From positions 3,598,501 through 3,662,500 of the forward strand of contig NZ_CP042304.1 of assembly GCF_007859655.1 (NCBI RefSeq): a stretch of 64,000 nt of DNA, in the 5' to 3' direction. The first letter of the stretch is position 1; each line of letters begins with the position of its first letter. The position numbers were made by a program, and so were the translations under genes. Below, one piece after another: positions 56,500 through 64,000 of the stretch. The notes under the pieces are model-generated. The model saw only the letters and a list, made by a program, of their open reading frames with translations, did no database searches and had not been told where the DNA came from. The DNA comes from Devosia ginsengisoli. GTDB lineage: Bacteria; Pseudomonadota; Alphaproteobacteria; Rhizobiales; Devosiaceae.

Positions 56500-56592
56500 C
56501 GATCGTCACCCTCGGGCCTGACCCGAGGGCGTTGCACTTGCTGAGCTGTCGGTAAGTATAGAGCCCTCGGGTCAAGCCCGAGGGTGACGTGC
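56500..56592. repeat. Palindromic intergenic repeat, family D
   Basis: GTCACCCTCGGGCCTGACCC near 56505 is answered by GGGTCAAGCCCGAGGGTGAC near 56570. The two arms are complementary over about 25 bp. It lies between the two small thioredoxin genes. Confidence 0.85.
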
Positions 56593-56633
56593 GGTGGCCG
56601 GGGCTGCCGCGTTGGATGAGAAGCGACATCCCC

Positions 56634-56671
56634 CCAAACAAAAACACCGCCGGGTCGCCCCAGCGGTGTTC
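56634..56671 (-). terminator. Rho-independent terminator of trxA
   Basis: On the minus strand AACACCGC-loop-GCGGTGTT is followed by a T-rich tail (TTTGTTTGG). It begins 22 nt past the trxA stop. Confidence 0.8.
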
Positions 56672-56693
56672 GTTATTCATATAAGCCTGATGA

Positions 56694-57017
56694 TCAGGCG
56701 GCGTGGCCTTCGAGCCATTTGGCCAGGCCTGCCTTGGGGGTGCCGGCGCCGATCTTCATGTCGGCGGCTTCCCCGCCCTTGAACAGGATCATGGTCGGGA
56801 TGGAGCGGACGCCATACTGGCTGGCAATGCCCGGATTGTCATCGACATTGAGCTTGACGATCTTGACCTTGCCGGCCAGCTCGGTCGAGAGCTCATCGAG
56901 CACGGGGGCGATCGCCCGGCAGGGCCCGCACCACTCGGCCCAGAAATCCACGAGGACGGGCTCTTTGGAATTAAGGACTTCCTCGCCGAAAGTGGCGTCG
57001 GAAACGTGAGTAGTCAT
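56694..57017 (-). CDS. trxA: Thioredoxin TrxA
   Basis: A 107-residue thioredoxin with the canonical [11 protein letters not shown] active site and [20 protein letters not shown] cis-proline region. It is a general protein-disulfide reductant in the cytoplasm. It lies 78 nt after addA, the order seen in many Hyphomicrobiales. Confidence 0.93.
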   Translation of the reverse strand: MTTHVSDATFGEEVLNSKEPVLVDFWAEWCGPCRAIAPVLDELSTELAGKVKIVKLNVDDNPGIASQYGVRSIPTMILFKGGEAADMKIGAGTPKAGLAKWLEGHAA

Positions 57018-57095
57018 GGGTTATTTGCCTTCTGTTAAAGCGGCGGTCTCTGTGCGCCTAAAGCTGGGTAGAGTCCAGCCTCGGGGCAAGAGCTG

Positions 57096-60000
57096 TCACC
57101 GCAAGGTGAAGCCCTGAGCGCCTGCCGCCAGCCTGTCCGGCGGCAGAAACATCAATGATTCCAGTCGTGTCCATAGTATTGCCGCCCGCACGTCTCGTCC
57201 GGGGAAAAGCTGACCTGCAACCAACGCATATAATCCGAGCTGGGTTAGATAGTTCCCCGGCACATCGCCCGGCCCCGCGGGCACCGATGCGTCGGACTTG
57301 TAGTCCACCACCGTTACCCCCGAGTCGTCAACCACGAGCCGGTCGATGCGGCCGGCCAGGCGGATATCGGCGCCATCGCGCCTGGCGTCGATGAGGAAGG
57401 GCACTTCGGCGCGGCTGGCCGGCCCGAACACAGCGGCGAGGTCGGGCCGGGAGAGAATGGATACCGCCTTGGCGCCGAGCCCTGCATGGCTTTCCGGCGC
57501 ATCGGGCAGCAAAGCCAGCAGTGCCTTGGGCACCACATCGGCCCATACAGCCGGATCGACCCGGCCCAGATGCTGCAGCAGGGCATGGAGCGCGATGCCT
57601 TCCCTGCGCGCCGCATCGGCATCGCGCACCTGTTCGACCAGGCTATCGAGCGCCAGGACCGGGGCGACATGGCTGCGCGCCGAGGAGGGCGAGACGATGG
57701 GCGCTACCGATGGGGCAGGGACGGGGGCGAAGGCCCGGGGCTGCCCAGCCAGCGGCACTATGTCGGCGAGGCGCTTGACCGGCTGCGGGGTGAGCCGCTC
57801 GCGCGGATAGATCAGCGCGGTCTCCTCGCCCTGCTCGTCCAGCACGATTTCGGCCTCGTCGCGCAAAGCGCGGTCCACCGCCTGATACCAGGTGCCTTCG
57901 AGCTGACCTTCCGGCTTGCGGCCCGGCGTCAGCGCGCCGGTGACATAGAGTTCGTCCTCGGCGCGGGTCATGGCCACATAGAGCTTGCGCCAATATTCCT
58001 TGGCCAGATTGGCTTCCACCTGCGTCTTGACCGCCTGGCTGGCTTCGACATGGGCGCCGCGGCCCGAGGCATGGACCAGCAGCGGGCCGGGCGCGTCGGT
58101 CAGCAGATAGACCGGCCGATTGACCTGGTTGCCCTGCGGCTTGCTGGCGGCGTCGGCGAGGATGACGATGGGCGCTTCGAGCCCCTTGGCGCCATGCACG
58201 GTCATGACGCGAATGCCGGTGCCGGCCTCGGCCAGTTCGCGCTTGATCGACACCGCGCTTTGCCGCATGGCGGCAACGAAACCCTGCAGCGATGGTTGGC
58301 TGCCCTGTTCATGGGACAGCGCCAGTTCGAGCAGTTCGGCGAACACCTCGTCCACTTCCTCGCCCAGCCGGGCATGGAAGCGGCGCAATCCGCCTTCGGC
58401 ATAAAGCACCTGGGTGAGGAATTCGAAGGGGCGCTCGAAATCGAGCTCACCGCGCCAGCGCGACAGCATGCGCCAGGCTTCGGCGCAGCTTGGCGTGGTG
58501 CAGGTCTCGAGCGCCTGCCACAGGGTCTGCTTGTCGCGGGGCTGGGCGAGGGCGAAGAGGTCGTCTTCGCTGATATCGAAGAGCGGCGAGCGCAACAGCG
58601 CGGCCAGTTGCAGATTGTCGGCCGGGTTGAGCAGAACGTCGCAGAGGGCCAACAGGTCGAGCACGGCGATATGTTCGGATACGGCCAGCCGGTCGGCGCC
58701 GGGCGTGGGCAGGCCTTCCTTGCGCAAAGCGCGGATGACTTCCTGGAACACGGCGCCGCGCGACTGCACCAGGATCAGCACGTCATTGGGGCGGATGGGT
58801 CGGCCGCGATTGGCCAGCGGGCGCTTGGTGTCGATCCAGGACTTGATCTCGCGCGCGATACGCTCGGCCACCTGGCGGGGCGCGGTGCGCTCGCCGCCGC
58901 TGGGCGGCTCGGTGGGCCATGCACTGGCGCCGCTTTCGGCAAGCGCCTGCTGCAAGGGCGGCCACAGGGTCACGCTGCCACCTGTCGTGGGGCGTGTCGT
59001 ATCGTGATGCACCTTGCCGGTTTCGAGAAGGGCGTCCTGCATGCCCTCGAGGTCGGTGACCTTGTCGACGGCATTGAGAATTTCGATCAGCGTGCGGAAG
59101 CTGGTATGCAGCGGCACGCGGCGGAACTGCATGTCGACAGTGGCGGCGCGGCGCTCGAACAATTCGCCCGTAGCCCCGAACAGGGTCGGTTCGGCCCCCT
59201 GGAAGGAATAGATCGACTGCTTTTGGTCGCCCACCGCGAACAGCGAGCGCAGGCGGGTCAGATCGCCCGCGCCGTTGAAGAATTCGTCGGCAATGGCCCG
59301 CACCACGCGCCATTGCTCGGGATTGGTATCCTGGCTTTCATCGACCAGGATATGGTCGATGCCGGTATCGAGCTTGTATTGCACCCAGGGCCCGGCATCG
59401 GGGTTTTCCAGCAGATCGCCGAGCTTTTCGACCAGGTCGTCGAAATCGAGCAGCGAGCGAGCGCGCTTATGTTCATTGTACCGGCCGGCAATCAGCGCCA
59501 CCACATCGAGCAGGGCTTCGCTGCGCTCGATGATGAGCGATGTGCGGCGCTCGATCATCAGACCGGCGAGGCGTTCGGCTTCGGCCAGCATGCGCTGGGC
59601 GAGCACCGGGTCGGCCTTTTCCACCGCCTTGCCGGGGAAGTTGGCGGGCGGCAGGTCCTTGTCGGTCAGGAAGGCGCCGATCCAGTCGAGCGGGCGAGGC
59701 GCATTGGCGTCGATGCTGCCGAAGCGATTGGCCAGGGCCTTGCCGCCCAGGGCCAGCAGGCGGGCAATGTCGCCGCCATCGACCAGCCGTTCACTCACGG
59801 CGGCATCCAGAATCGCCTGGCTGCTGCGCGGCGTCATGGTGCCGAGCAGGCGGCGCAGATTGGCCTTGGCGGCGGGAATGTCCGCCAGCACCGCCTTGAG
59901 CTTGCGGCCGTCATTCATCGCCAGCTCGATGGCGTCGCTGAGGGCGAAGTCGCTGAGCAGGCCGAACAGGGTTTCCACCGCCACCGTGGCGCCCTCGCCG

Positions 60001-60527
60001 CGCAGGCCCTGCGCCAGCACGGCTTCTCGGGTCTGGGTCAGCAGCGCAATGCGCTCGTCATCCTCGATGACCTTGAAGTCGAAGGGCACGCCGGCTTCGA
60101 GGGGGAAGCGGTGCAGCACGCTCTCGCAGAAGGCGTGGATGGTGACGATCTTGAGGCCGCCGGGCGTTTCCAGCGCTTGCGCGAACAGCGTGCGCGCCCG
60201 CTCGATCTGGCTGGGGCGATAGGCGCTGCCCTCGACCTCTTTCAGCTCCTTGATCAGGTCCGGCTCCGGCAGAGTGGCCCATTTGGCCAGCTTCTCGGCG
60301 ACGCGGCCGCGCATTTCGGCGGCGGCGGCCTTGGTATAGGTGAGGCAGAGGATGGATTGCGGCCGCGCCCCAGCTAGCAGCAGGCGCAGCACGCGCTGAG
60401 TGAGAACATAGGTCTTGCCCGAGCCGGCATTGGCCGACACCCAGATCGACAGAGCCGGATCGGTGGCCCGCGCCTGGTTGTTGCGGGTTTCGGCGGAGAT
60501 GACGGGCTTGCCGCGTTCCTGGCTCAA
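57096..60527 (-). CDS. addA: Double-strand-break repair helicase-nuclease subunit AddA
   Basis: A 1143-residue UvrD-like helicase with a C-terminal RecB-type nuclease. Walker A is visible as SANAGSGKTYVLTQRVLRLL at about residues 31-50, the Walker B region as ILVDESQDTNPEQWRVVRAI near 395 and GVTVVDYKSD in the nuclease part. With AddB it resects broken ends for recombination. The start is TTG at 60527, overlapping the addB stop by 4 nt (TTGA), and matches the family start SQERGKPVISAETRNNQARA. 1143 residues is the expected length. Confidence 0.93.
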   Translation of the reverse strand: MSQERGKPVISAETRNNQARATDPALSIWVSANAGSGKTYVLTQRVLRLLLAGARPQSILCLTYTKAAAAEMRGRVAEKLAKWATLPEPDLIKELKEVEGSAYRPSQIERARTLFAQALETPGGLKIVTIHAFCESVLHRFPLEAGVPFDFKVIEDDERIALLTQTREAVLAQGLRGEGATVAVETLFGLLSDFALSDAIELAMNDGRKLKAVLADIPAAKANLRRLLGTMTPRSSQAILDAAVSERLVDGGDIARLLALGGKALANRFGSIDANAPRPLDWIGAFLTDKDLPPANFPGKAVEKADPVLAQRMLAEAERLAGLMIERRTSLIIERSEALLDVVALIAGRYNEHKRARSLLDFDDLVEKLGDLLENPDAGPWVQYKLDTGIDHILVDESQDTNPEQWRVVRAIADEFFNGAGDLTRLRSLFAVGDQKQSIYSFQGAEPTLFGATGELFERRAATVDMQFRRVPLHTSFRTLIEILNAVDKVTDLEGMQDALLETGKVHHDTTRPTTGGSVTLWPPLQQALAESGASAWPTEPPSGGERTAPRQVAERIAREIKSWIDTKRPLANRGRPIRPNDVLILVQSRGAVFQEVIRALRKEGLPTPGADRLAVSEHIAVLDLLALCDVLLNPADNLQLAALLRSPLFDISEDDLFALAQPRDKQTLWQALETCTTPSCAEAWRMLSRWRGELDFERPFEFLTQVLYAEGGLRRFHARLGEEVDEVFAELLELALSHEQGSQPSLQGFVAAMRQSAVSIKRELAEAGTGIRVMTVHGAKGLEAPIVILADAASKPQGNQVNRPVYLLTDAPGPLLVHASGRGAHVEASQAVKTQVEANLAKEYWRKLYVAMTRAEDELYVTGALTPGRKPEGQLEGTWYQAVDRALRDEAEIVLDEQGEETALIYPRERLTPQPVKRLADIVPLAGQPRAFAPVPAPSVAPIVSPSSARSHVAPVLALDSLVEQVRDADAARREGIALHALLQHLGRVDPAVWADVVPKALLALLPDAPESHAGLGAKAVSILSRPDLAAVFGPASRAEVPFLIDARRDGADIRLAGRIDRLVVDDSGVTVVDYKSDASVPAGPGDVPGNYLTQLGLYALVAGQLFPGRDVRAAILWTRLESLMFLPPDRLAAGAQGFTLR

Positions 60528-63478
60528 AACACGTCCTCATCATCTTCGTCCACGGCGGTCCACTCGTCCATGCGGGCGAGATGGTCATAGGCGCCGGGGA
60601 AGCGCTGCGTCTTGAGCGGCAGGATGCGCGCGGGCATGGGATTGTCGTTGAACAGGAAGAAATCGACATGGGACTGCATGCGGCGGGCGATCTCGTCGGC
60701 CGCGCTCATGATGGTGTGGCCATTGTCCAGCGAGAAGGCAATCGGCCGGAAGGCCTCGGGGCCGAGCCCGATCTTGATATAGGTCAGGGCCGAGGAATCC
60801 GCTCCCGGCACACCCATGGCATTGGCCTTGGCCATCTGCGCTTCGAGCAGCATTTGCGGCGCTTCGAACGCCTTCATGGCGCCCGGCGCCGGCACCGAAC
60901 CGGTCTTGAAATCGAGAATCTGCAGGCGGCCATCCATCATTTCATCGACCCGGTCGGCGCGACCCTTGAGGGTGAAGCCCGAGGGCAGGGCCCACAGCCC
61001 GTCGATTTCGGCATGGCGCTGGCGCACCTCGGCATTGCGTTCGCGCTCGAAGTCGAGGAATTGCCGTGCTGCCGTTTCGAAGCGCCGAATCCAGATGTCG
61101 CGGCGCTCGGCAATGCCGTCGAGCCCGGAAAAGGCATCCACGGCGAACTGGCGCAGCAGGTCGGGCGCGTTGGGCGCCATCACATCATGCCGCTCCTCGA
61201 CGAAGCGGGCCAGAATATCGTGGATGATGGTGCCGCGCTCGCGCGCCTCGGGCGTTTCGCCCAGGGCATCGAGCGGGCGTAGGCGCAGGACATGTTTGGC
61301 ATAGATGTCATAGGGCGAGCGCATCAGCGTTTCGATCTCGGTGACCGATAGCTGGCGCGGCCTTGTATCGGCCGGCGGATTGGGCGCGGGGCGCTGCGCC
61401 GAGCGCGTCTCGATGACGGCATCGACCCGGCGTGCCTGATCGAGCCATTGCGCGCCGCGTTCCTCCCAGGAGCGGGCATTGTCCGCCCCGGCAAAGGCTT
61501 CGAGCCGCTGCACGAAGCGCGAGGGCAAAGCCGGGCTGGTGCCGATGCGGTCGGAAAAGGCGATGATGACCTGTTCATTGCCCAGCCCCTGGGCGAAATC
61601 ATGCGCGGCCAGGCCCTGCCGCCGCTCGGGCGGTTCCAGCCCGGCGGCCAGCCGCATGCCGCGGCTGAGCCAGGGGCCGGGATCGGCCGCCTCGGGCCAT
61701 TTGTCCTCGTTGAGAGCACAGAGCACCAGCAGGTCGGGATTTTGCAGCCGCGCTTCGAGCTGGCCCCAGATGGCGATATCGCTGCGCCGTTCTTCGCGGG
61801 TGCGGACCTGAAAGCCCACCATCAGCGCGGCCAGCACCTGTTCCAATCCCGATGGCGCAAAGCTGTGGCCCTCGCCCTGCTGCGCCGCCATCTGGCCGGC
61901 CCAGTCGCTCAACTCGGTCCGGCCGGGAATATCGGCGCCATCGGCCACGCTGTCGAAAGCCCGAGAGATCGCGGCCGCCAGCGCGCCGGCATTGATGCGG
62001 CTTTCACCCAGCAGGGTCCGCAACGGCGACAGGGCCACCTCGATGCGGGCGAACAGGGCTTCGATGGCTTCGGCCTGGTTGGCGTAGAGTCGCTTGCCGA
62101 CATATTTCGTGGTTTCGCCGACATTGGCCTTGAGCAGGTCGCGCAGGCCGGCCAGCCCCGGATTGGGGCGTTGGCCGCGCAGCAGGCCCAGCTCGATATC
62201 GTCGGCCAATCGGCCGATTTCGCTGCGCTTCAGCCCGAACAAGGCCGCCCGGTTGCGCAGCAGGGCCATGAGGTCAACCGGCGCGCAATTGCCTGAGGCG
62301 ACCACCAGGATTTGCCGCAGCAACCGCCCGGCGGCCGACTGGAACAAAGGCGTGCCGGCGGCGTCATCGACGACGACCTCGAAGCGCCGCAATTCGGCGG
62401 CGATGCGGCGGGCCAGGTTCCGGTCGGGCGTCACCACGCCCACCGTCTTGCCCCGCGCCAGCGTATCGCGGGCGGCCAAAGCCACGGCGCGCGCTTCCTC
62501 GTCTTCGTTGCGGCCGCGGATGATGGAGAGGCCATCGCAGGCCATGCCGATTTCGAGCTGGGTCAGGCGTTGCTCCGGCCAGCGCGCCGTGTCCTTGGTC
62601 AGCGCCAGGGCGCGATTGACCAGCGTGGTACGCAGATTGTCGTCCGGCGCCAGTTCGGTGACATCGCTCACCGCCGCGCCCAGAAGGCGCAGCAGCCGGG
62701 CCAGACCATATTGCGGATGGCCATGCGGATTGTTGTCGGCTGCGAGCAGAGCGGTGTGATCGGCTTCGCTCATGGCGCAATCGAGTCCCGGCAACACCAC
62801 GGCGCCGCGCGGCAGCTCGCTGATCGCCTTGAGCAGCCGCGCCGTGGCGGGGATCGAGCCGGTGGAGCCGGCGGCGATGACGGGCTTTTCGCCCCATAAT
62901 AGGGGCGCCGCCCGCGCCTGCCGGTCGAGCCGCTGCCCGCGCAGGGCCATGCTGTCGGCGCGGCCTTTGGCCTCCAGATGCTGCGGCCAATAGTCGAGGG
63001 CAATGCCGAGAAAGGTCAGCGTCTGCTGCCAATAGGCGCCGAGTTCGCCCGATATATCGGGCACGATGGCGCGGATATCGGCGGCGGTCCGCTCCTCGGT
63101 CAGCAGGTCGTCGATCAGCGCGCCCAGCGATTCCGACATGGAGAGGATTTCCGCCGCGGTCGGCGGGGTCGAAAAGGCCTGCCTTCCATCCGGCGTATCG
63201 GCCCAGGCCGCCACCAGGCGCGACAGCACCAGCCGCCGCTCCAGCGGGCCGGCGGCAGGTAAAGGCGGGGTGACGTCGAAGGGCGGCAGGAAGGGTTCCT
63301 CGTCCTCCACCTCGCCGCCAAAGGTGCGGATATCGGGGAGCAGGCCGCGATTTTCATTGTGGCGGGCAAAGGCATCAGCCAGAGCCATCTTTGCGCGCCG
63401 GGTCGGCACGATGATGGTGACGTCGCTGAGCCAGAGCGGCTGCGTCCGGTCCCAGCCATCAAGCAGCGTGCCGTCCAT
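60524..63478 (-). CDS. addB: Double-strand-break repair protein AddB, N-terminus interrupted
   Basis: A 984-residue protein (from ATG 63478), nuclease partner of AddA. It carries LSDVTIIVPTRRAKMALADA near the N-terminus and the C-terminal nuclease region LQILDFKTGSVP. Upstream of 63478 the matching frame continues back as SIAPHAKFLATLADRV but has no start codon. An ATG at 63537 overlapping the previous stop starts MSLF in another frame. One more base in the five-T run at 63526-63530 (plus-strand A) would join them into MSLFSIAPHAKFLATLADRV. So the true gene is probably 60524-63537 with a missing base; otherwise translation starts at 63478 without a good ribosome site. Confidence 0.9.
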   Translation of the reverse strand: MDGTLLDGWDRTQPLWLSDVTIIVPTRRAKMALADAFARHNENRGLLPDIRTFGGEVEDEEPFLPPFDVTPPLPAAGPLERRLVLSRLVAAWADTPDGRQAFSTPPTAAEILSMSESLGALIDDLLTEERTAADIRAIVPDISGELGAYWQQTLTFLGIALDYWPQHLEAKGRADSMALRGQRLDRQARAAPLLWGEKPVIAAGSTGSIPATARLLKAISELPRGAVVLPGLDCAMSEADHTALLAADNNPHGHPQYGLARLLRLLGAAVSDVTELAPDDNLRTTLVNRALALTKDTARWPEQRLTQLEIGMACDGLSIIRGRNEDEEARAVALAARDTLARGKTVGVVTPDRNLARRIAAELRRFEVVVDDAAGTPLFQSAAGRLLRQILVVASGNCAPVDLMALLRNRAALFGLKRSEIGRLADDIELGLLRGQRPNPGLAGLRDLLKANVGETTKYVGKRLYANQAEAIEALFARIEVALSPLRTLLGESRINAGALAAAISRAFDSVADGADIPGRTELSDWAGQMAAQQGEGHSFAPSGLEQVLAALMVGFQVRTREERRSDIAIWGQLEARLQNPDLLVLCALNEDKWPEAADPGPWLSRGMRLAAGLEPPERRQGLAAHDFAQGLGNEQVIIAFSDRIGTSPALPSRFVQRLEAFAGADNARSWEERGAQWLDQARRVDAVIETRSAQRPAPNPPADTRPRQLSVTEIETLMRSPYDIYAKHVLRLRPLDALGETPEARERGTIIHDILARFVEERHDVMAPNAPDLLRQFAVDAFSGLDGIAERRDIWIRRFETAARQFLDFERERNAEVRQRHAEIDGLWALPSGFTLKGRADRVDEMMDGRLQILDFKTGSVPAPGAMKAFEAPQMLLEAQMAKANAMGVPGADSSALTYIKIGLGPEAFRPIAFSLDNGHTIMSAADEIARRMQSHVDFFLFNDNPMPARILPLKTQRFPGAYDHLARMDEWTAVDEDDEDVF

Positions 63479-63533
63479 GACGCGATCGGCCAGGGTGGCC
63501 AGGAATTTCGCATGCGGAGCGATGGAAAAAGGC

Positions 63534-64000
63534 TCATGGCGTCAGCCGCCGCTCGGCCTCGGCCAGCGCCTCGACATCGCCGACATGGAACCATGGCGCA
63601 TCGAGCACGACCCCATGCAGCGTTTCGCGCTCCAAAGCCGCCTCGAACAGGGCGTTGATCGAGAAGGCGCCATCGGGCGTGCCTTCGAACAGGGATTTGC
63701 CGAGCAGGGCCACGCCGGCATAGATCACCGGGGCGCCATAGTCGCGGGTGATCGCGCCATCCGGGGCGAGGCAGAAATCGTGGCTGCGGGCAAAGCCGGT
63801 GGCGTTGCGCGGATGCACGCAGAGCAGCACGATGTCGTCGCCCCCGGCATAGGTGGCGATCATCCGGGTGATGGGCGTGTCGCTTCCTGATGGCCAGAAG
63901 GCGTCGGTATTCATCACCAGGATGGGGTCGGAAGCCAGCACGGGCAGAGCCCGCTTCACCCCGCCGCCGGTGCCCAGCAAGTCATCCTCGCGGCTGACTT
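63534..64000 (-). CDS. Nucleotidyltransferase (MurNAc-1-P uridylyltransferase-like), partial
   Basis: The C-terminal 155 residues of a sugar-1-phosphate nucleotidyltransferase; the start lies beyond the right edge. Visible are LLGTGGGVKRALPVL, ILVMNTDAFWPSGSDTPITR with the metal-binding aspartate, YAGVALLGKSLFEG and WFHVGDVEALAEAERRL. Similar proteins next to addB in alphaproteobacteria are annotated MurU-like (peptidoglycan recycling) or mannose-1-phosphate guanylyltransferase. The stop overlaps the probable addB start by 4 nt. Confidence 0.83.
   Translation of the reverse strand, partial: VSREDDLLGTGGGVKRALPVLASDPILVMNTDAFWPSGSDTPITRMIATYAGGDDIVLLCVHPRNATGFARSHDFCLAPDGAITRDYGAPVIYAGVALLGKSLFEGTPDGAFSINALFEAALERETLHGVVLDAPWFHVGDVEALAEAERRLTP

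Noticed and set aside
57486..60377. A 963-residue open frame on the plus strand, antisense to addA
   Set aside because: It lies entirely opposite a well-matched gene; its composition (rich in H, Q, G, A) is that of a frame shadow in high-GC DNA.

Overview
The window is a GC-rich chromosomal segment, about 64% G+C by impression, with dense operons that often overlap by 4 nt. Gene content (addB-addA-trxA with a nucleotidyltransferase upstream, glnK-amtB, infC with an apparent AUU start, LolA, QueG, many sugar ABC importers) points to an alphaproteobacterium of the order Hyphomicrobiales. A Devosia-like genus is my impression only. No insertion sequence, integrase, prophage or CRISPR array was seen. 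Palindromic intergenic repeats of at least four families sit between many operons.

Layout. 0.1-9.7 kb: a TetR regulator divergent from a DrrAB-type exporter; an ArsR-led set with a small membrane protein, an SRPBCC protein and a DUF1801-like protein; a short UvrA-like ABC protein; a small DUF2188-like protein; a flavin monooxygenase; an aldo/keto reductase. 9.9-19.4 kb: an AraC regulator divergent from a complete branched-chain-type importer (binding protein, LivHMGF) followed by an aldehyde dehydrogenase, and facing it a CoA-transferase/CitE-like lyase pair. 19.6-28.9 kb: a minus-strand operon with LacI, two sugar permeases, a binding protein, two ADP-ribosylglycohydrolase-family enzymes (one frameshifted) and an ATPase. 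29.0-37.6 kb: a divergent catabolic cluster with a FadR-type regulator, ATPase, HpcH/HpaI aldolase and binding protein on the minus strand, and two permeases, two unrecognised proteins and an aldehyde dehydrogenase on the plus strand.

37.8-64 kb is mostly housekeeping: tRNA-Gly(GCC), a thioredoxin-TPR protein, a Lon-substrate-binding-domain protein, a Trm112-like protein, a KTSC protein, a UbiH-type hydroxylase, glnK-amtB, ftsK, an SRPBCC-ArsR pair, a LolA-like protein, uppP, a GST, queG, an SDR protein, a GNAT, a Fic protein, an alpha/beta hydrolase, infC, two small thioredoxins, addA, addB and a truncated nucleotidyltransferase.

The parts most likely to be undescribed are the two sugar-importer clusters. 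One couples uptake to two ADP-ribosylglycohydrolase-type enzymes and has a near-identical LacI-type operator at two places. The other couples uptake to an aldolase, a dehydrogenase and two unknown proteins, with a matching pair of AT-rich operators in its divergent promoter. Three reading-frame anomalies (ADP-ribosylglycohydrolase, AddB N-terminus, LacI C-terminus) each coincide with a run of five identical bases. That suggests single-base undercalls or recent deletions.
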